Positions 8,533 to 16,989 of a DNA stretch of 44,623 nucleotides are shown here, piece after piece (position 1 is the first letter of the stretch; every line of letters starts with the position of its first letter). The stretch comes from Bacteroidales bacterium UBA3844. Lineage in GTDB: Bacteria; Bacteroidota; Bacteroidia; Bacteroidales; Paludibacteraceae. The notes below the pieces were generated by a model. That model was not told where the DNA came from. It did not search any database and saw only the letters and a list, made by a program, of their open reading frames with translations. The stretch spans positions 1-44,623 of the forward strand of contig DGHQ01000005.1 of NCBI GenBank assembly GCA_002392915.1, in the 5' to 3' direction. The position numbers were made by a program, and so were the translations under genes.

Positions 8533-9381
8533 ATGGGAGAAATAAGACAGATAGCAATTTATGGAAAAGGTGGTATTGGTAAGTCAACAACCACTCAGAA
8601 TCTAACAGCAGGATTGGTAGAACATGGCAAGAAAGTAATGGTGGTAGGCTGTGACCCTAAGGCAGACTCTACACGTTTGTTGTTGGGTGGTCTTGCGCAG
8701 AAAACAGTATTGGACACAATCCGTGATGAGGGTGAGGACATCTCACTTGACAGAATCATGAAAGAGGGATTTGGAGGCACACGCTGCGTTGAGTCTGGTG
8801 GTCCAGAGCCAGGTGTAGGATGTGCAGGTCGTGGTATCATCACATCAATCAATATGTTGGAGAATCTTGGAGCATATACAGACGATCTTGACTATGTGTT
8901 CTATGATGTCTTGGGAGACGTGGTTTGTGGAGGATTTGCAATGCCTATCCGTGAAGGAAAAGCCAAAGAGATTTATATCGTAGCATCAGGAGAGATGATG
9001 GCATTGTATGCTGCCAACAATATTGCGAAGGGTATCCAGCGTTACGCAAAGACAGGTGGAGTACGTTTGGGAGGTATCATCTGTAACTCAAGAAATGTAG
9101 ACCGTGAGTTGGACTTGCTTCGTGCTTTCGCCAAGGAGTTGGGAACACAGCTTTTGTACTTCGTGCCTCGTAACAATATTGTTCAGCGTGCTGAAATCAA
9201 TAAGAAGACAGTTATCGAATACAAACCAGATTCAGACCAGGCTCAGGAATACCGTAATCTTGCACAAGCTGTTATCGACAACACTAGTTTCGTTATCCCT
9301 ACCCCAATGACAGCAGAGCGTCTGGAGGAGATTTTGCTTGAATACGGTTTGATGGATAATGCGGACGATTATCGCATCTAA
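8533..9381 (+). CDS. NifH-like nitrogenase Fe protein (ATP-dependent reductase)
   Basis: 282 residues, close to NifH length. It has the P-loop GKGGIGKST, the MVVGCDPKADSTR switch, GVGCAGRGI with Cys97 and Arg100, and DVLGDVVCGGFAMPIR with Cys132. The numbers of the two cluster cysteines and of the ADP-ribosylatable arginine coincide with those of classical NifH. FVPRNNIVQRAE resembles alternative (Anf-type) Fe proteins. It would pass electrons, driven by MgATP, to the NifDK-like partner and possibly to the NifEN-like pair or NifB. The gene follows the nifX-like gene by 44 nt and is followed by a strong hairpin. Function as an Fe protein is secure; that the partner reduces N2 is not. Confidence 0.95.
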   Translation: MGEIRQIAIYGKGGIGKSTTTQNLTAGLVEHGKKVMVVGCDPKADSTRLLLGGLAQKTVLDTIRDEGEDISLDRIMKEGFGGTRCVESGGPEPGVGCAGRGIITSINMLENLGAYTDDLDYVFYDVLGDVVCGGFAMPIREGKAKEIYIVASGEMMALYAANNIAKGIQRYAKTGGVRLGGIICNSRNVDRELDLLRAFAKELGTQLLYFVPRNNIVQRAEINKKTVIEYKPDSDQAQEYRNLAQAVIDNTSFVIPTPMTAERLEEILLEYGLMDNADDYRI

Positions 9382-9393
9382 AATAATATCTAT

Positions 9394-9417
9394 GTGGACG
9401 CACAAAAATGCGTCCAC
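9394..9417 (+). terminator. Perfect 9-bp hairpin after nifH-like gene
   Basis: GTGGACGCA (9394-9402) and TGCGTCCAC (9409-9417) pair perfectly around six bases. Only AT-rich sequence (TTATAAAATTT), not a pure T-run, follows, so partial termination or an mRNA-stabilising end is more likely than a full stop. The downstream gene has its own GGAGG ribosome site at 9436-9440. Confidence 0.65.
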
Positions 9418-9443
9418 TTATAAAATTTAGAATTTGGAGGCGT

Positions 9444-9911
9444 ATGAGTTATAAAATCGCAGTTGCAACCTCCGATGGTCTGAATGTCGATTTGCATTTT
9501 GGTTCAGCCCCAAGCTTTGAAATTTACGAAGTAGAAGGTCTTGACTTTCAAAAAGTTGAAAAGAGGGATGCACCAGACTTGCCAGAACAAAAACAATTTA
9601 GCAATAACGCTGGATGCGGCACAGGATGCGAGACTGGCAGCAATGACGGTTGCAATTCTGGCTGTGGAAGCGGTTGTGGAAGCAGAAATGGCTGTGGAGG
9701 CAGTGAAAGATCAGAATCCGTCGAAATGCTTTCCGACTGCAGAAGTGTAGTCTGCAAGAAAATCGGACGTAACATACTGAAACAATTTGAACGAAAAGCC
9801 ATCTCGGTTTTCGATGTCGAGTTGCCCATCAAGGAGGCTTTATCAAAAATCGTCAGCTACTATAGCAAGCTCGACGAAAGAAAATTGAAATTTAAAAATC
9901 AAGAAGAGTAA
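9444..9911 (+). CDS. NifX-like protein with a Cys/Gly-rich insert
   Basis: 155 residues from the ATG at 9444, chosen because TTGGAGG precedes it and homology begins there. Ends of the NifX/NafY-like fold are visible: KIAVATSDGLNVDLHFG at the start and ML-DCR-VVCKKIG...FERKAISVFDVE at the end. Between them (about residues 55-88) lies a Gly/Ser/Cys-rich stretch with six cysteines (58, 62, 70, 74, 78, 84), spaced mainly CxxxC. Two more follow at 99 and 104. Such an insert could bind an Fe-S cluster or metal. It sits between H and D genes, so a cofactor carrier or insertase for the D/K-like enzyme is inferred. Confidence 0.82.
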   Translation: MSYKIAVATSDGLNVDLHFGSAPSFEIYEVEGLDFQKVEKRDAPDLPEQKQFSNNAGCGTGCETGSNDGCNSGCGSGCGSRNGCGGSERSESVEMLSDCRSVVCKKIGRNILKQFERKAISVFDVELPIKEALSKIVSYYSKLDERKLKFKNQEE

Positions 9912-9919
9912 AATTCACT

Positions 9920-11482
9920 ATGGCAAACAGAATCAATCTAAATATGACCACCGTCGAAAATCGCGAATTACGACTTGGAACGATTATCGGGTGGGACGGC
10001 TCGGCAAAAGAACTGATTGAACAATCGGCATACGATGAGCGAAGCATAAAAAAACATGGAGGATGCAAAGGTGCAGGACAAGGTTGTAGACTTTGTGAGC
10101 TACAGAGTCCACTGAACCAGGAGACCATGTGTTCAAATGCCATCGTACAATGTCAGATTGGAAACCTTACTGACTGCGTATTGATCAACCACGCTCCTAT
10201 CGGCTGTAGCAGTGAGGATGCTAAATTTAATCTGACAATGCACATGGGTCTTGCACGTCGCGGTAAGCCACAGCAGAACACACTGAATATCAGCACTAAT
10301 CTACAGGAGAAAGACATGGTGTTCGGAGGAGCCGCAAAACTGAGACAAGCCATCCGCATCGCTAAAGAGAGATATAATCCTAAAGCCATCTTTATCGCTA
10401 TGGCATGTGCCACTGCAATCACAGGTGAGGACATCGACAGTGTAGCAGAGGAGATGGAGCCAGAGGTTGGTGTTCCAATCATCCCATTGCACTGTGAAGG
10501 ATTCCGAAGCAAACACTGGAGTACAGGATTTGACGTGGCATTCCACGGTGTGTTGAGACAAATTGTGGAGAAGCATCCGAAAAAGAAGCAGAAAGACCTT
10601 ATCAACATCATAGCATTGTGGGGAACAGACTGGTTCACAGACCTTTTGAAGCCACTTGGATTAAGAGTCAACTATCTATTGGACTGTGCTTCATTTGAGG
10701 AGATCCGTCAGGCATCAGAGGCAGTAGCTACCACAACATTCTGTGAGACACTCGGAGGATACATGGGAGCTGCGCTTGAAGACCAGTTCGGTGTGCCACA
10801 GATCGACGCTCCACAGCCTTATGGAATCAAAGGCACTGACGCATGGTTGAGAGCCGTCGCCAAGGTTGTAGGCAAAGAGAAAGAGGTCGAGGAATACATT
10901 GAAAGCGAACATAAACGTATCGCTCCTAAATTGGAGGAGTATCGTGAATATTTCAAAGGCAAGTATGGAATGGTATTGACAGGTTCGGCCTACGCACACG
11001 GACTAATCAGCGTATTGGCAGAATTGGGTATCAAGAATGAGGCAGCGCTTGTATTCCACCACGACCCAGTCTACGATGGAGCAGGTAAGAACCAGGATAC
11101 TCTTAAAGAGTTGGTCGAGACATACGGAGATATTCCACACTATACAGTCAGCAAGACACGTGCATTCCAGTTGCCACAACTTTTGAAACGTGTTAAGACA
11201 GACTTTCTTATCATCCGTCACCCAGGTTTGGCATCTGTTGCCGGACACCTTGGTGTACCTACATTCGCACTTGGAGACGAGCATATTCCAATCGGCTACG
11301 ACGGAATCTTGCGTGTAGGTGAGATTTTGAAGGGAGTTTTGGCACGTACAAAGTTCAACAAGACATTGCAGCGTCACGTCCGCCTGCCATACAACGACTG
11401 GTGGTTTAGCCAGACAGATCCATTCAAACTCACCAACGACAAAGATGTATTCAAGGACATCGAAGAGAAACTCGGTGAATAA
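9920..11482 (+). CDS. NifD-like subunit of a nitrogenase-like reductase (catalytic pair)
   Basis: 520 residues. The three cysteines expected to hold a P-cluster are present at residues 71, 96 (HAPIGC) and 163 (CATAITGED). Spacing between the first two (25) is close to that in NifD. Cys275 in TTTFCETLGGYMG falls where NifD has its cofactor ligand Cys275, and His455 in GDEHIPIGYDG is the best candidate for the second ligand (NifD His442). An additional N-terminal triad, Cys49, 56 and 59, is not part of classical NifD. The gene is followed 36 nt later by a NifK-like gene. With sulfur-metabolism neighbours on both sides, a methylthio-alkane-reductase-like (MarD) role is a better guess than N2 reduction, but sequence reading alone cannot settle it. 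Confidence 0.88.
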   Translation: MANRINLNMTTVENRELRLGTIIGWDGSAKELIEQSAYDERSIKKHGGCKGAGQGCRLCELQSPLNQETMCSNAIVQCQIGNLTDCVLINHAPIGCSSEDAKFNLTMHMGLARRGKPQQNTLNISTNLQEKDMVFGGAAKLRQAIRIAKERYNPKAIFIAMACATAITGEDIDSVAEEMEPEVGVPIIPLHCEGFRSKHWSTGFDVAFHGVLRQIVEKHPKKKQKDLINIIALWGTDWFTDLLKPLGLRVNYLLDCASFEEIRQASEAVATTTFCETLGGYMGAALEDQFGVPQIDAPQPYGIKGTDAWLRAVAKVVGKEKEVEEYIESEHKRIAPKLEEYREYFKGKYGMVLTGSAYAHGLISVLAELGIKNEAALVFHHDPVYDGAGKNQDTLKELVETYGDIPHYTVSKTRAFQLPQLLKRVKTDFLIIRHPGLASVAGHLGVPTFALGDEHIPIGYDGILRVGEILKGVLARTKFNKTLQRHVRLPYNDWWFSQTDPFKLTNDKDVFKDIEEKLGE

Positions 11483-11518
11483 TTTCACAAAATTCAAACC
11501 ATCAAAAGAAATATTCAA

Positions 11519-12868
11519 ATGAGCGAAATACAAAAGAAAAAGCCTTCGGTTATATCCGATGTCAGATATGCCTGCGCGGTGGGTGCGACAAACACCGTAG
11601 TTGCCATCAAAGGTGCTGTTCCAATCGCAAACTGTAGTCCAGGCTGTCAGTTGAAGACGACAGCAATGTTGACCTTTGAGAATGGATTCCAGGGAAGTAT
11701 CGCAGCTGGAGGCGGTAACATGCCAAGTTCAAATGCCACTGAAAACGATGTGGTATTCGGAGGAATCAAGACACTTGACAATCTTATCAAGTCGTCACTA
11801 AAGATTTACGACGGTGATTTGTTCGTGGTTCTGACAGGTTGTACCGGAGAGTTGATCGGAGACAATGTCCCAGACTTGGTTGGCAAATACCAGAAAGCAG
11901 GATATCCAATCGTCTACGCCAATACAGCAGGATTTAAGGGCAACAACCTTTATGGACATGAAGTAGTTGTAGACGCGATTATCGACCAATTCGTCGGCGA
12001 CTACAGCGGAGAAAAGAAGAAAGGATTGATCAACCTATGGTTTGAGACTCCATACTACAACCAGAACTGGAGAGGTGATTACCAGGAGCTTGCACGTATA
12101 TTGCGAGGAGCAGGATTCGATGTGAATGTGCTTTTCGGTCCTGAGAATCCAGGAGTCGAGGCATGGAAAAGAATTCCACAAGCTCAATTCAACTTGGTTG
12201 TATCTCCATGGGTGGGTGTGAAGAATGCGGAACATCTACAAAAGAAGTACGACCAGCCATACCTTCACATTCCAGAGATTCCTGTAGGTGAAGAGGCTAC
12301 AACGAAATTCATCCGTCAGGTGGTTGAGTATGCGGGAATCGACAAAAAGCAGTCTGAAGAGTTTATCAAGCAGGAGGCTAGCATTTACTACTACTATCTT
12401 GAGCATTTCTCAGAATTCTTCGCTGAGTATTGGTACGGAATGCCAAGTGAATTTGTAGTTACAGCAGACGCTGCGTATGCTTTGGCTTATTCTAAATTCT
12501 TGGCAGACCAAATCGGATTGATACCAAAGAGAGTGATTATCACAGACAACACTCCTGCTAAATTCCGTCCTGCCATCACAGAATACTTCAAGAATAATAT
12601 ATCAGAAGGTGTAAGCATAGACGTCGACTTTGAGGAAGACGGTTATGAGGTAGAAAAATTAATCGAAAGCGTAGAGTTCACAGCAGGTAAGCCATTAATT
12701 TTGGGTACTTCTTGGGAATTGACACTTGCTAACAAAAAAGGAGCTTTGTTCTTCGAGATCTCTACCCCATCGTCAGAGACTCTCATTGTCAACCGTTCTC
12801 ACATCGGCTACAAAGGTGCATTGCAATTCTTGGAAAGAATCTACAGCGCATCAGTAGGCGGAAAATGA
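11519..12868 (+). CDS. NifK-like subunit partnering the catalytic NifD-like protein
   Basis: 449 residues, shorter than typical NifK (about 520) because the N-terminal extension is absent. P-cluster-type cysteines are Cys19 (RYACA), Cys43 (NCSPGC) and Cys108 (LTGCTGELIGD). The motifs TAGFKGNN and SPWVGVKN are shared with the second K-like protein at 23786. It should form an alpha2-beta2 complex with the D-like protein and share the P-cluster across the interface. A clear terminator follows at 12893, so the cysK-nifB-nifX-nifH-nifX-D-K block can end here as one transcription unit. Confidence 0.88.
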   Translation: MSEIQKKKPSVISDVRYACAVGATNTVVAIKGAVPIANCSPGCQLKTTAMLTFENGFQGSIAAGGGNMPSSNATENDVVFGGIKTLDNLIKSSLKIYDGDLFVVLTGCTGELIGDNVPDLVGKYQKAGYPIVYANTAGFKGNNLYGHEVVVDAIIDQFVGDYSGEKKKGLINLWFETPYYNQNWRGDYQELARILRGAGFDVNVLFGPENPGVEAWKRIPQAQFNLVVSPWVGVKNAEHLQKKYDQPYLHIPEIPVGEEATTKFIRQVVEYAGIDKKQSEEFIKQEASIYYYYLEHFSEFFAEYWYGMPSEFVVTADAAYALAYSKFLADQIGLIPKRVIITDNTPAKFRPAITEYFKNNISEGVSIDVDFEEDGYEVEKLIESVEFTAGKPLILGTSWELTLANKKGALFFEISTPSSETLIVNRSHIGYKGALQFLERIYSASVGGK

Positions 12869-12892
12869 TCTAATTAAATCTTACATCCAAAA

Positions 12893-12928
12893 ATGTCGTC
12901 TGGATTAAATTCAGACGGCATTTTTTTT
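12893..12928 (+). terminator. Rho-independent terminator after the D/K-like genes
   Basis: ATGTCGTCTG (12893-12902) pairs with CAGACGGCAT (12912-12921) with one G-U, then eight T. The remaining gap up to 13180 is AT-rich, contains three AATATTCC/GAATATTC copies (12973, 13024, 13098) and the promoter box at 13145. Confidence 0.88.
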
Positions 12929-13144
12929 GATATACGCATCGTCTCTTCAATTTTACATCTTAATATAAAGGTAATATTCCGTCTACCTCATATTCGTTTC
13001 TACGTTTCGATTATCAAATAGCAGAATATTCTATTTACTTTCCTAATTTCAAGCACCCCATAGAATAAACACACTGCAATACGGCAAAGTATAGGCAAAT
13101 ATTCCATATTTTTCAATTTTGTTGTAACAAGTTCGCGACAGCAT

Positions 13145-13152
13145 TAATTTTG
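13145..13152 (+). promoter_or_regulatory. Putative -7 box (TAATTTTG) for the leader peptide and CBS-like gene
   Basis: TAATTTTG fits TAnnTTTG, and a TTTTGTTG about 30 nt further upstream can serve as the -33 element. It lies 29 nt before the leader-peptide ATG and directly upstream of no other gene. Confidence 0.55.
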
Positions 13153-13180
13153 CAATATCAAAAAAATAAAGGCAAAAAAC

Positions 13181-13384
13181 ATGACTACATTAATTAACAT
13201 AGACATAGCTACAATGGTAAGACGCATGATGCGAATGCGTCTGTCTATGGTTATCGAGCGTGTTTCATTTGCCGAGATCATTTCAGCATTCACTATGCTG
13301 TTATTCCCCAAAAATCCACGTTGGATACTCTTCCGATGTCACGTTGATGGATGTTGTTGCCGATGTTGTAAATCGGTTTGTTAA
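13181..13384 (+). CDS. Met- and Cys-rich leader peptide (67 aa) upstream of cystathionine-synthase-like gene
   Basis: 67 residues from an ATG placed 29 nt after a promoter-like box. Methionines cluster early (12, 16, 17, 19, 23) in a basic stretch MVRRMMRMRLSM. Seven cysteines occur in the last 15 residues (53, 58, 59, 60, 62, 63, 67), ending in SVC. It matches no family I know. The position, 187 nt before a transsulfuration gene, and the composition (codons for exactly the amino acids the downstream genes make or interconvert) suggest a regulatory leader whose translation senses charged tRNA-Cys and perhaps tRNA-Met. A short imperfect stem (AGGAAC with GTTCTT) follows the stop. A small metal-binding protein is the main alternative. 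Confidence 0.55.
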   Translation: MTTLINIDIATMVRRMMRMRLSMVIERVSFAEIISAFTMLLFPKNPRWILFRCHVDGCCCRCCKSVC

Positions 13385-13571
13385 GGAACTTCTATCTTAC
13401 AGTTCTTATCTATCAAATATTTCCACAAAGTTTGTATTTTAAAGTAGATTGCAAATTGTAGGAGCATACATTGTATTCTCTCCACTTTCTGCAAACCGCA
13501 CAAACATTTATTTGGATAATTTTTTCAATCATTCATCATTTTATCTTTCAAAATTCGTTAAACATCTAACA

Positions 13572-14558
13572 ATGACGGATATGGCAGTGTATAACAACGT
13601 TTTGGATTTGATTGGCAATACGCCACTTGTACAACTTTCAAGATTAAACACAGGAAAGAGCTCACTCTTCTTGAAATTGGAAAATCAAAATCCTGGAGGC
13701 AGCATCAAAGACCGTACAGGATTGAATATGATTGTTCAAGCGGAAAAGCGTGGAACCATTCGTCCGGGACAACTAATTGTTGAGGCTACGGCAGGAAACA
13801 CAGGTTTGGGACTTGCCCTAGCCTCTCGGATGAAGGGATACAAATTATTGCTGGTGATTCCGGACAAAATGAGCAATGAGAAGATCAATCATCTTCGCGC
13901 ACTTGGAGTAGAGGTTGTCATCACCCGTAGCGACGTGGGCAAAGGACATCCAGAATATTACCAAGATTTGGCAGCAAAAATCGCAAATGAACGAGGTGGT
14001 TACTACATCAACCAGTTTGAGAATCCAGACAACCCCGACACGCACTTCCTGACAACAGGCCCTGAGATATGGGAGCAGATGGAGCATAAGGTAGACGCGG
14101 TTGTCGTTGGAGTTGGTTCAGCAGGAACATTGACTGGTTTGACAAAATTCTTCAAAACAGTGAGTCCGCAGACCGAATTCATCCTAGCCGACCCCAAAGG
14201 ATCTATTCTTGCAGACTACATCAATCTTAAAAAGCTACGTGACAACACAGGCTCATGGTACGTGGAAGGAATCGGAGAAGATTACATTCCAAAGTTGGCA
14301 GACTTCGATTTAGTGACAAAAGCCTACGAAGTGACCGACTCTGAAAGTTTCACCGCAGCACGACTGCTTCTGCTAGAAGAAGGAATATTGGCAGGCTCGT
14401 CAACAGGAACTCTTTTAAGCGCAGCTTTACGTTATGCTCAGGAACAAACAACACCAAAACGAATCGTCACTTTGGCTTGCGACAGCGGAAATAAATATCT
14501 TTCAAAAATGTTCAACGACGATTGGCTGAAAGAGAAAAAACTGACTCTCAATTTATAA
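13572..14558 (+). CDS. Cystathionine beta-synthase-like PLP enzyme (catalytic core only)
   Basis: 328 residues from the ATG at 13572; upstream in-frame codons lack an ATG and homology begins at VLDLIGNTPLVQL. It has the PLP lysine motif GGSIKDRTG, ATAGNTGLG instead of TSGNTG, VGSAGTLTG, and the features typical of cystathionine beta-synthase: DPKGSILADY, WYVEGIGEDYIP and a KMFNDDWL end. It lacks C-terminal CBS regulatory domains, like the bacterial MccA type. Expected reaction: homocysteine plus serine or O-acetylserine to cystathionine, or with another thiol to the matching thioether. The next gene is a cystathionine gamma-lyase type, so the pair would run reverse transsulfuration (methionine sulfur to cysteine). 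A leader peptide precedes it. Confidence 0.85.
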   Translation: MTDMAVYNNVLDLIGNTPLVQLSRLNTGKSSLFLKLENQNPGGSIKDRTGLNMIVQAEKRGTIRPGQLIVEATAGNTGLGLALASRMKGYKLLLVIPDKMSNEKINHLRALGVEVVITRSDVGKGHPEYYQDLAAKIANERGGYYINQFENPDNPDTHFLTTGPEIWEQMEHKVDAVVVGVGSAGTLTGLTKFFKTVSPQTEFILADPKGSILADYINLKKLRDNTGSWYVEGIGEDYIPKLADFDLVTKAYEVTDSESFTAARLLLLEEGILAGSSTGTLLSAALRYAQEQTTPKRIVTLACDSGNKYLSKMFNDDWLKEKKLTLNL

Positions 14559-14607
14559 TTCTTGATTAATCAGAAGCTTTAAATATGATCAAAAAATGGC
14601 GATAAAG

Positions 14608-14670
14608 ATTGAGGATTGTTAATGGCGGAACGCCCTAACCTCCATCACTTCTGCGAGTTCGCAAGAACGA
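14608..14670 (+). repeat. Dispersed intergenic repeat, copy 1 (GAGGATTGTTAA...GGCGGAACGCCCTAACC)
   Basis: Shares GAGGATTG, GGCGGAACGCCCT and a downstream GCGAG-containing part with copies at 37915, 38204 (inverted) and 38813. This copy lies between the CBS-like and gamma-lyase-like genes. Confidence 0.6.
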
Positions 14671-14775
14671 ACAGTAAAAAATCAAGTTTGAAGTTAATAA
14701 TGAGTATTGTCCCCAACTCCAGTTGCTATTTTTTATCAAACAAAATCCAACTATAAACTATTTAATTTTACTATT

Positions 14776-15933
14776 ATGTCATTAGGATTTTCAACACGAG
14801 CAATTCACAATGGTGAAGAACCCGATTTCAGAGATGGAGCAAGCGGCGACGTTGCAGTCCCTATACATTTGTCGACAACTTTCGCAAGAGAGAAGGCTGA
14901 CAGCCCTACCGCAGGATACGAATACACACGTAGTCTTAACCCTACAAGAAAAGCGTTGGAAGAGAAACTGGCATCATTAGACGGTGCTAAATATGGACTT
15001 GCCTTTTCTTCCGGATTAGCAGCCGCATCCACAGTCATCATTTCACTCCTAAAAGCAGGAGACAACGTAATTGGCTTCGACGACCTATACGGCGGAACAA
15101 GACGTTTGTTGAGCAACGTCTTCATAAATTTCAATATCTCAACGACATACGTAGATGCAACAGTGCCTGAGAATATTGAGAAAGCGATAAAAGCCGAAAC
15201 CAAGCTTATATGGATAGAGTCGCCAACCAACCCATTATTAAAGATTGCAGACATCAGAGCAATTGCAGGAATTGCAAAAAGACACAATCTAATTCTCGTG
15301 GTAGACAACACTTTCTTGTCGCCATACTTCCAGAATCCACTTGAATTGGGTGCAGACATAGTGGTTTACAGCACCACAAAATACATCGGCGGACACAGCG
15401 ACACTTTGGGTGGATCCGTCGTCTTGAACAATGAAGAATTTTATAAGAAAATATCCTACAATCAGAATGCCGTGGGTGCGGTGCTCTCTCCTTTCGACAG
15501 TTATCTGACACTACGTGGAGCAAAAACACTTGCAGTGCGTATGGAGCAACATCAAAAGAATGCTTTGGCATTGGCTGAGTTTCTACAAAGTTCGCCAAAA
15601 GTGAAACGAGTGCTATATCCAGGATTGAAAAATCATCCACACCACGACATAGCAGCATCTCAAACCAGAGGTTTCGGCGGAGTCTTTTCTTTTGAGTTGG
15701 AAGGCAATCTTGATGACGCACAACGTTTTCTATCCAAATTGAAACTTTTCGCAACAGCCGAAAGCCTCGGAGGAGTGGAGAGTTTGGCCGAGATTCCAGC
15801 CATCATGACACATGCCTCAGTGCCAAAAGAAGTGCGTGAGAAAAACGGAATTTCAGACACTCTGATCCGCATCTCCGCAGGTATTGAAAACACAGAAGAT
15901 TTAATAAACGATTTTCGACAGGCGTTGAAATAA
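14776..15933 (+). CDS. Cystathionine gamma-lyase/gamma-synthase family PLP enzyme
   Basis: 385 residues from the ATG at 14776 (the earlier in-frame ATG at 14707 adds 23 unrelated residues). Motifs: STTFAREKADSP-YEYTRSLNPTR, the PLP lysine in VYSTTKYIGGHSD, and a C-terminus (FATAESLGGVESLAEIPAIM then THASVPKEVR and ISDTLIRISAGIE) very close to eukaryotic-type cystathionine gamma-lyase. That favours gamma-lyase (cystathionine to cysteine, ammonia and 2-oxobutyrate) over gamma-synthase or O-acetylhomoserine sulfhydrylase, though these are hard to separate by eye. Pairing with the CBS-like gene upstream supports a reverse transsulfuration unit. Confidence 0.85.
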   Translation: MSLGFSTRAIHNGEEPDFRDGASGDVAVPIHLSTTFAREKADSPTAGYEYTRSLNPTRKALEEKLASLDGAKYGLAFSSGLAAASTVIISLLKAGDNVIGFDDLYGGTRRLLSNVFINFNISTTYVDATVPENIEKAIKAETKLIWIESPTNPLLKIADIRAIAGIAKRHNLILVVDNTFLSPYFQNPLELGADIVVYSTTKYIGGHSDTLGGSVVLNNEEFYKKISYNQNAVGAVLSPFDSYLTLRGAKTLAVRMEQHQKNALALAEFLQSSPKVKRVLYPGLKNHPHHDIAASQTRGFGGVFSFELEGNLDDAQRFLSKLKLFATAESLGGVESLAEIPAIMTHASVPKEVREKNGISDTLIRISAGIENTEDLINDFRQALK

Positions 15934-15970
15934 ATATTTATCAATCTGCTAAAAACTAAAACAAAAAGTT

Positions 15971-16819
15971 ATGGGTAAAATTAAACCAGAATTCCAAGAG
16001 AATGTTTCTGAAACGCTCTTGATTCCACTCTACATGAGAGCACAAGAATCCAAAGAAGAGAATCCGATTATCGTCGACACAAAATCGGTGGAACTCCTTT
16101 CAAAGGTTGATTATGACTTTTCAAAATTTTCAGCAGATGAACGATGTCAACGCTATATCTCTCTCCGGACAAAATACTTTGACGAGGCTGTAAGAAAATT
16201 CGTCGACAAATATGACGATGCAGTTGTTGTGCTGATTGCCTGCGGTTTGGACCCTCGCGTCGAACGCATCTCTATCGAGAAAGAATATCAGGTGTACGAA
16301 CTGGATCTTCCGGATGTCATTAATCTAAGAAAGAAATTTTTGCCTGAATCATCAAACAACAGATATATAGCAGGCAGCATCACAAATGACGAATGGATCC
16401 AGACAATCAAAGCAAGTCATCCTTACGGCCATTTTCTGTTCATTTTGGAGGGAATCTCCATGTATCTTACAGAGGAAGAAATGAAAAACGTCTTTAAAAA
16501 TATCGACGACAATTTCGACCATGCCGAGGTCCACGTGGAGCGTATGAACAAATTTTTCAGCAAACGCACATATCTCCAAAAATCTGTCAACAATACCAAC
16601 GCGACATTCAACTGGGGATGTGATAATCCCAAAGAGATTGAGCAATGGTGTGAATCCTTTAAGCTGAAAGATGAGTATTACTACTCAGACGAAAAGAAAA
16701 ACGATTTGGAGAAAAAAGAATCCGACGCTGCGAAGAGTAAGTTCGTCAATATTTTCAGTCGTTCCTTGGGCATTTGGTCTTACGAAAAAGACAAGAAATA
16801 TCTCAGACTCTGTTGTTAA
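15971..16819 (+). CDS. LCM-family (COG3315) class I SAM-dependent methyltransferase
   Basis: 282 residues. A conserved N-terminal region (SETLLIPLYMRAQES, then RCQRYISLRTKYFDEAVRKF) precedes the SAM site VVVLIACGLDPRVERI and acidic ELDLPDVINLRKK. FLFILEGISMYLTEEEMK follows, as in the leucine carboxyl methyltransferase/PPM1-like family. Members methylate small acids, thiols or natural-product hydroxyls. It lies 37 nt after the gamma-lyase gene and before a porin. In a sulfur cluster it could make or recycle a methylated thiol or carboxylate, but the substrate is unknown. GC and codon use are like its neighbours. Confidence 0.75.
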   Translation: MGKIKPEFQENVSETLLIPLYMRAQESKEENPIIVDTKSVELLSKVDYDFSKFSADERCQRYISLRTKYFDEAVRKFVDKYDDAVVVLIACGLDPRVERISIEKEYQVYELDLPDVINLRKKFLPESSNNRYIAGSITNDEWIQTIKASHPYGHFLFILEGISMYLTEEEMKNVFKNIDDNFDHAEVHVERMNKFFSKRTYLQKSVNNTNATFNWGCDNPKEIEQWCESFKLKDEYYYSDEKKNDLEKKESDAAKSKFVNIFSRSLGIWSYEKDKKYLRLCC

Positions 16820-16857
16820 CAGGTAACGTCTCTTGATTTATATATGACTATTTTTTA

Positions 16858-16895
16858 GGCTCTCTTCATCGGTCATAATGTTAAAAAGAGCCTTT
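16858..16895 (+). terminator. Possible weak terminator after the methyltransferase
   Basis: GGCTCT (16858-16863) can pair with AGAGCC (about 16887-16892), followed by TTTTAC. The loop is long, so this may be only a partial stop. Confidence 0.45.
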
Positions 16896-16989
16896 TACTA
16901 ACCCATTACTGTTAGAATTTGCGACATAGAGAGAGGAGGAAAAAACAAGTCGCAAACCAAGTTTTTTTAACAACAAAATTAAGACGAGA

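Noticed and set aside
13449..13571. N-terminal extension of the CBS-like protein from a TTG
   Set aside because: The extension does not resemble the family; the ATG at 13572 is at the normal start of the fold.
16918..16956. TTTGCGAC/GTCGCAAA as an RNA hairpin before the porin
   Set aside because: The left arm probably overlaps the -7 region, so it would not be fully transcribed; a DNA operator is possible but unproven.
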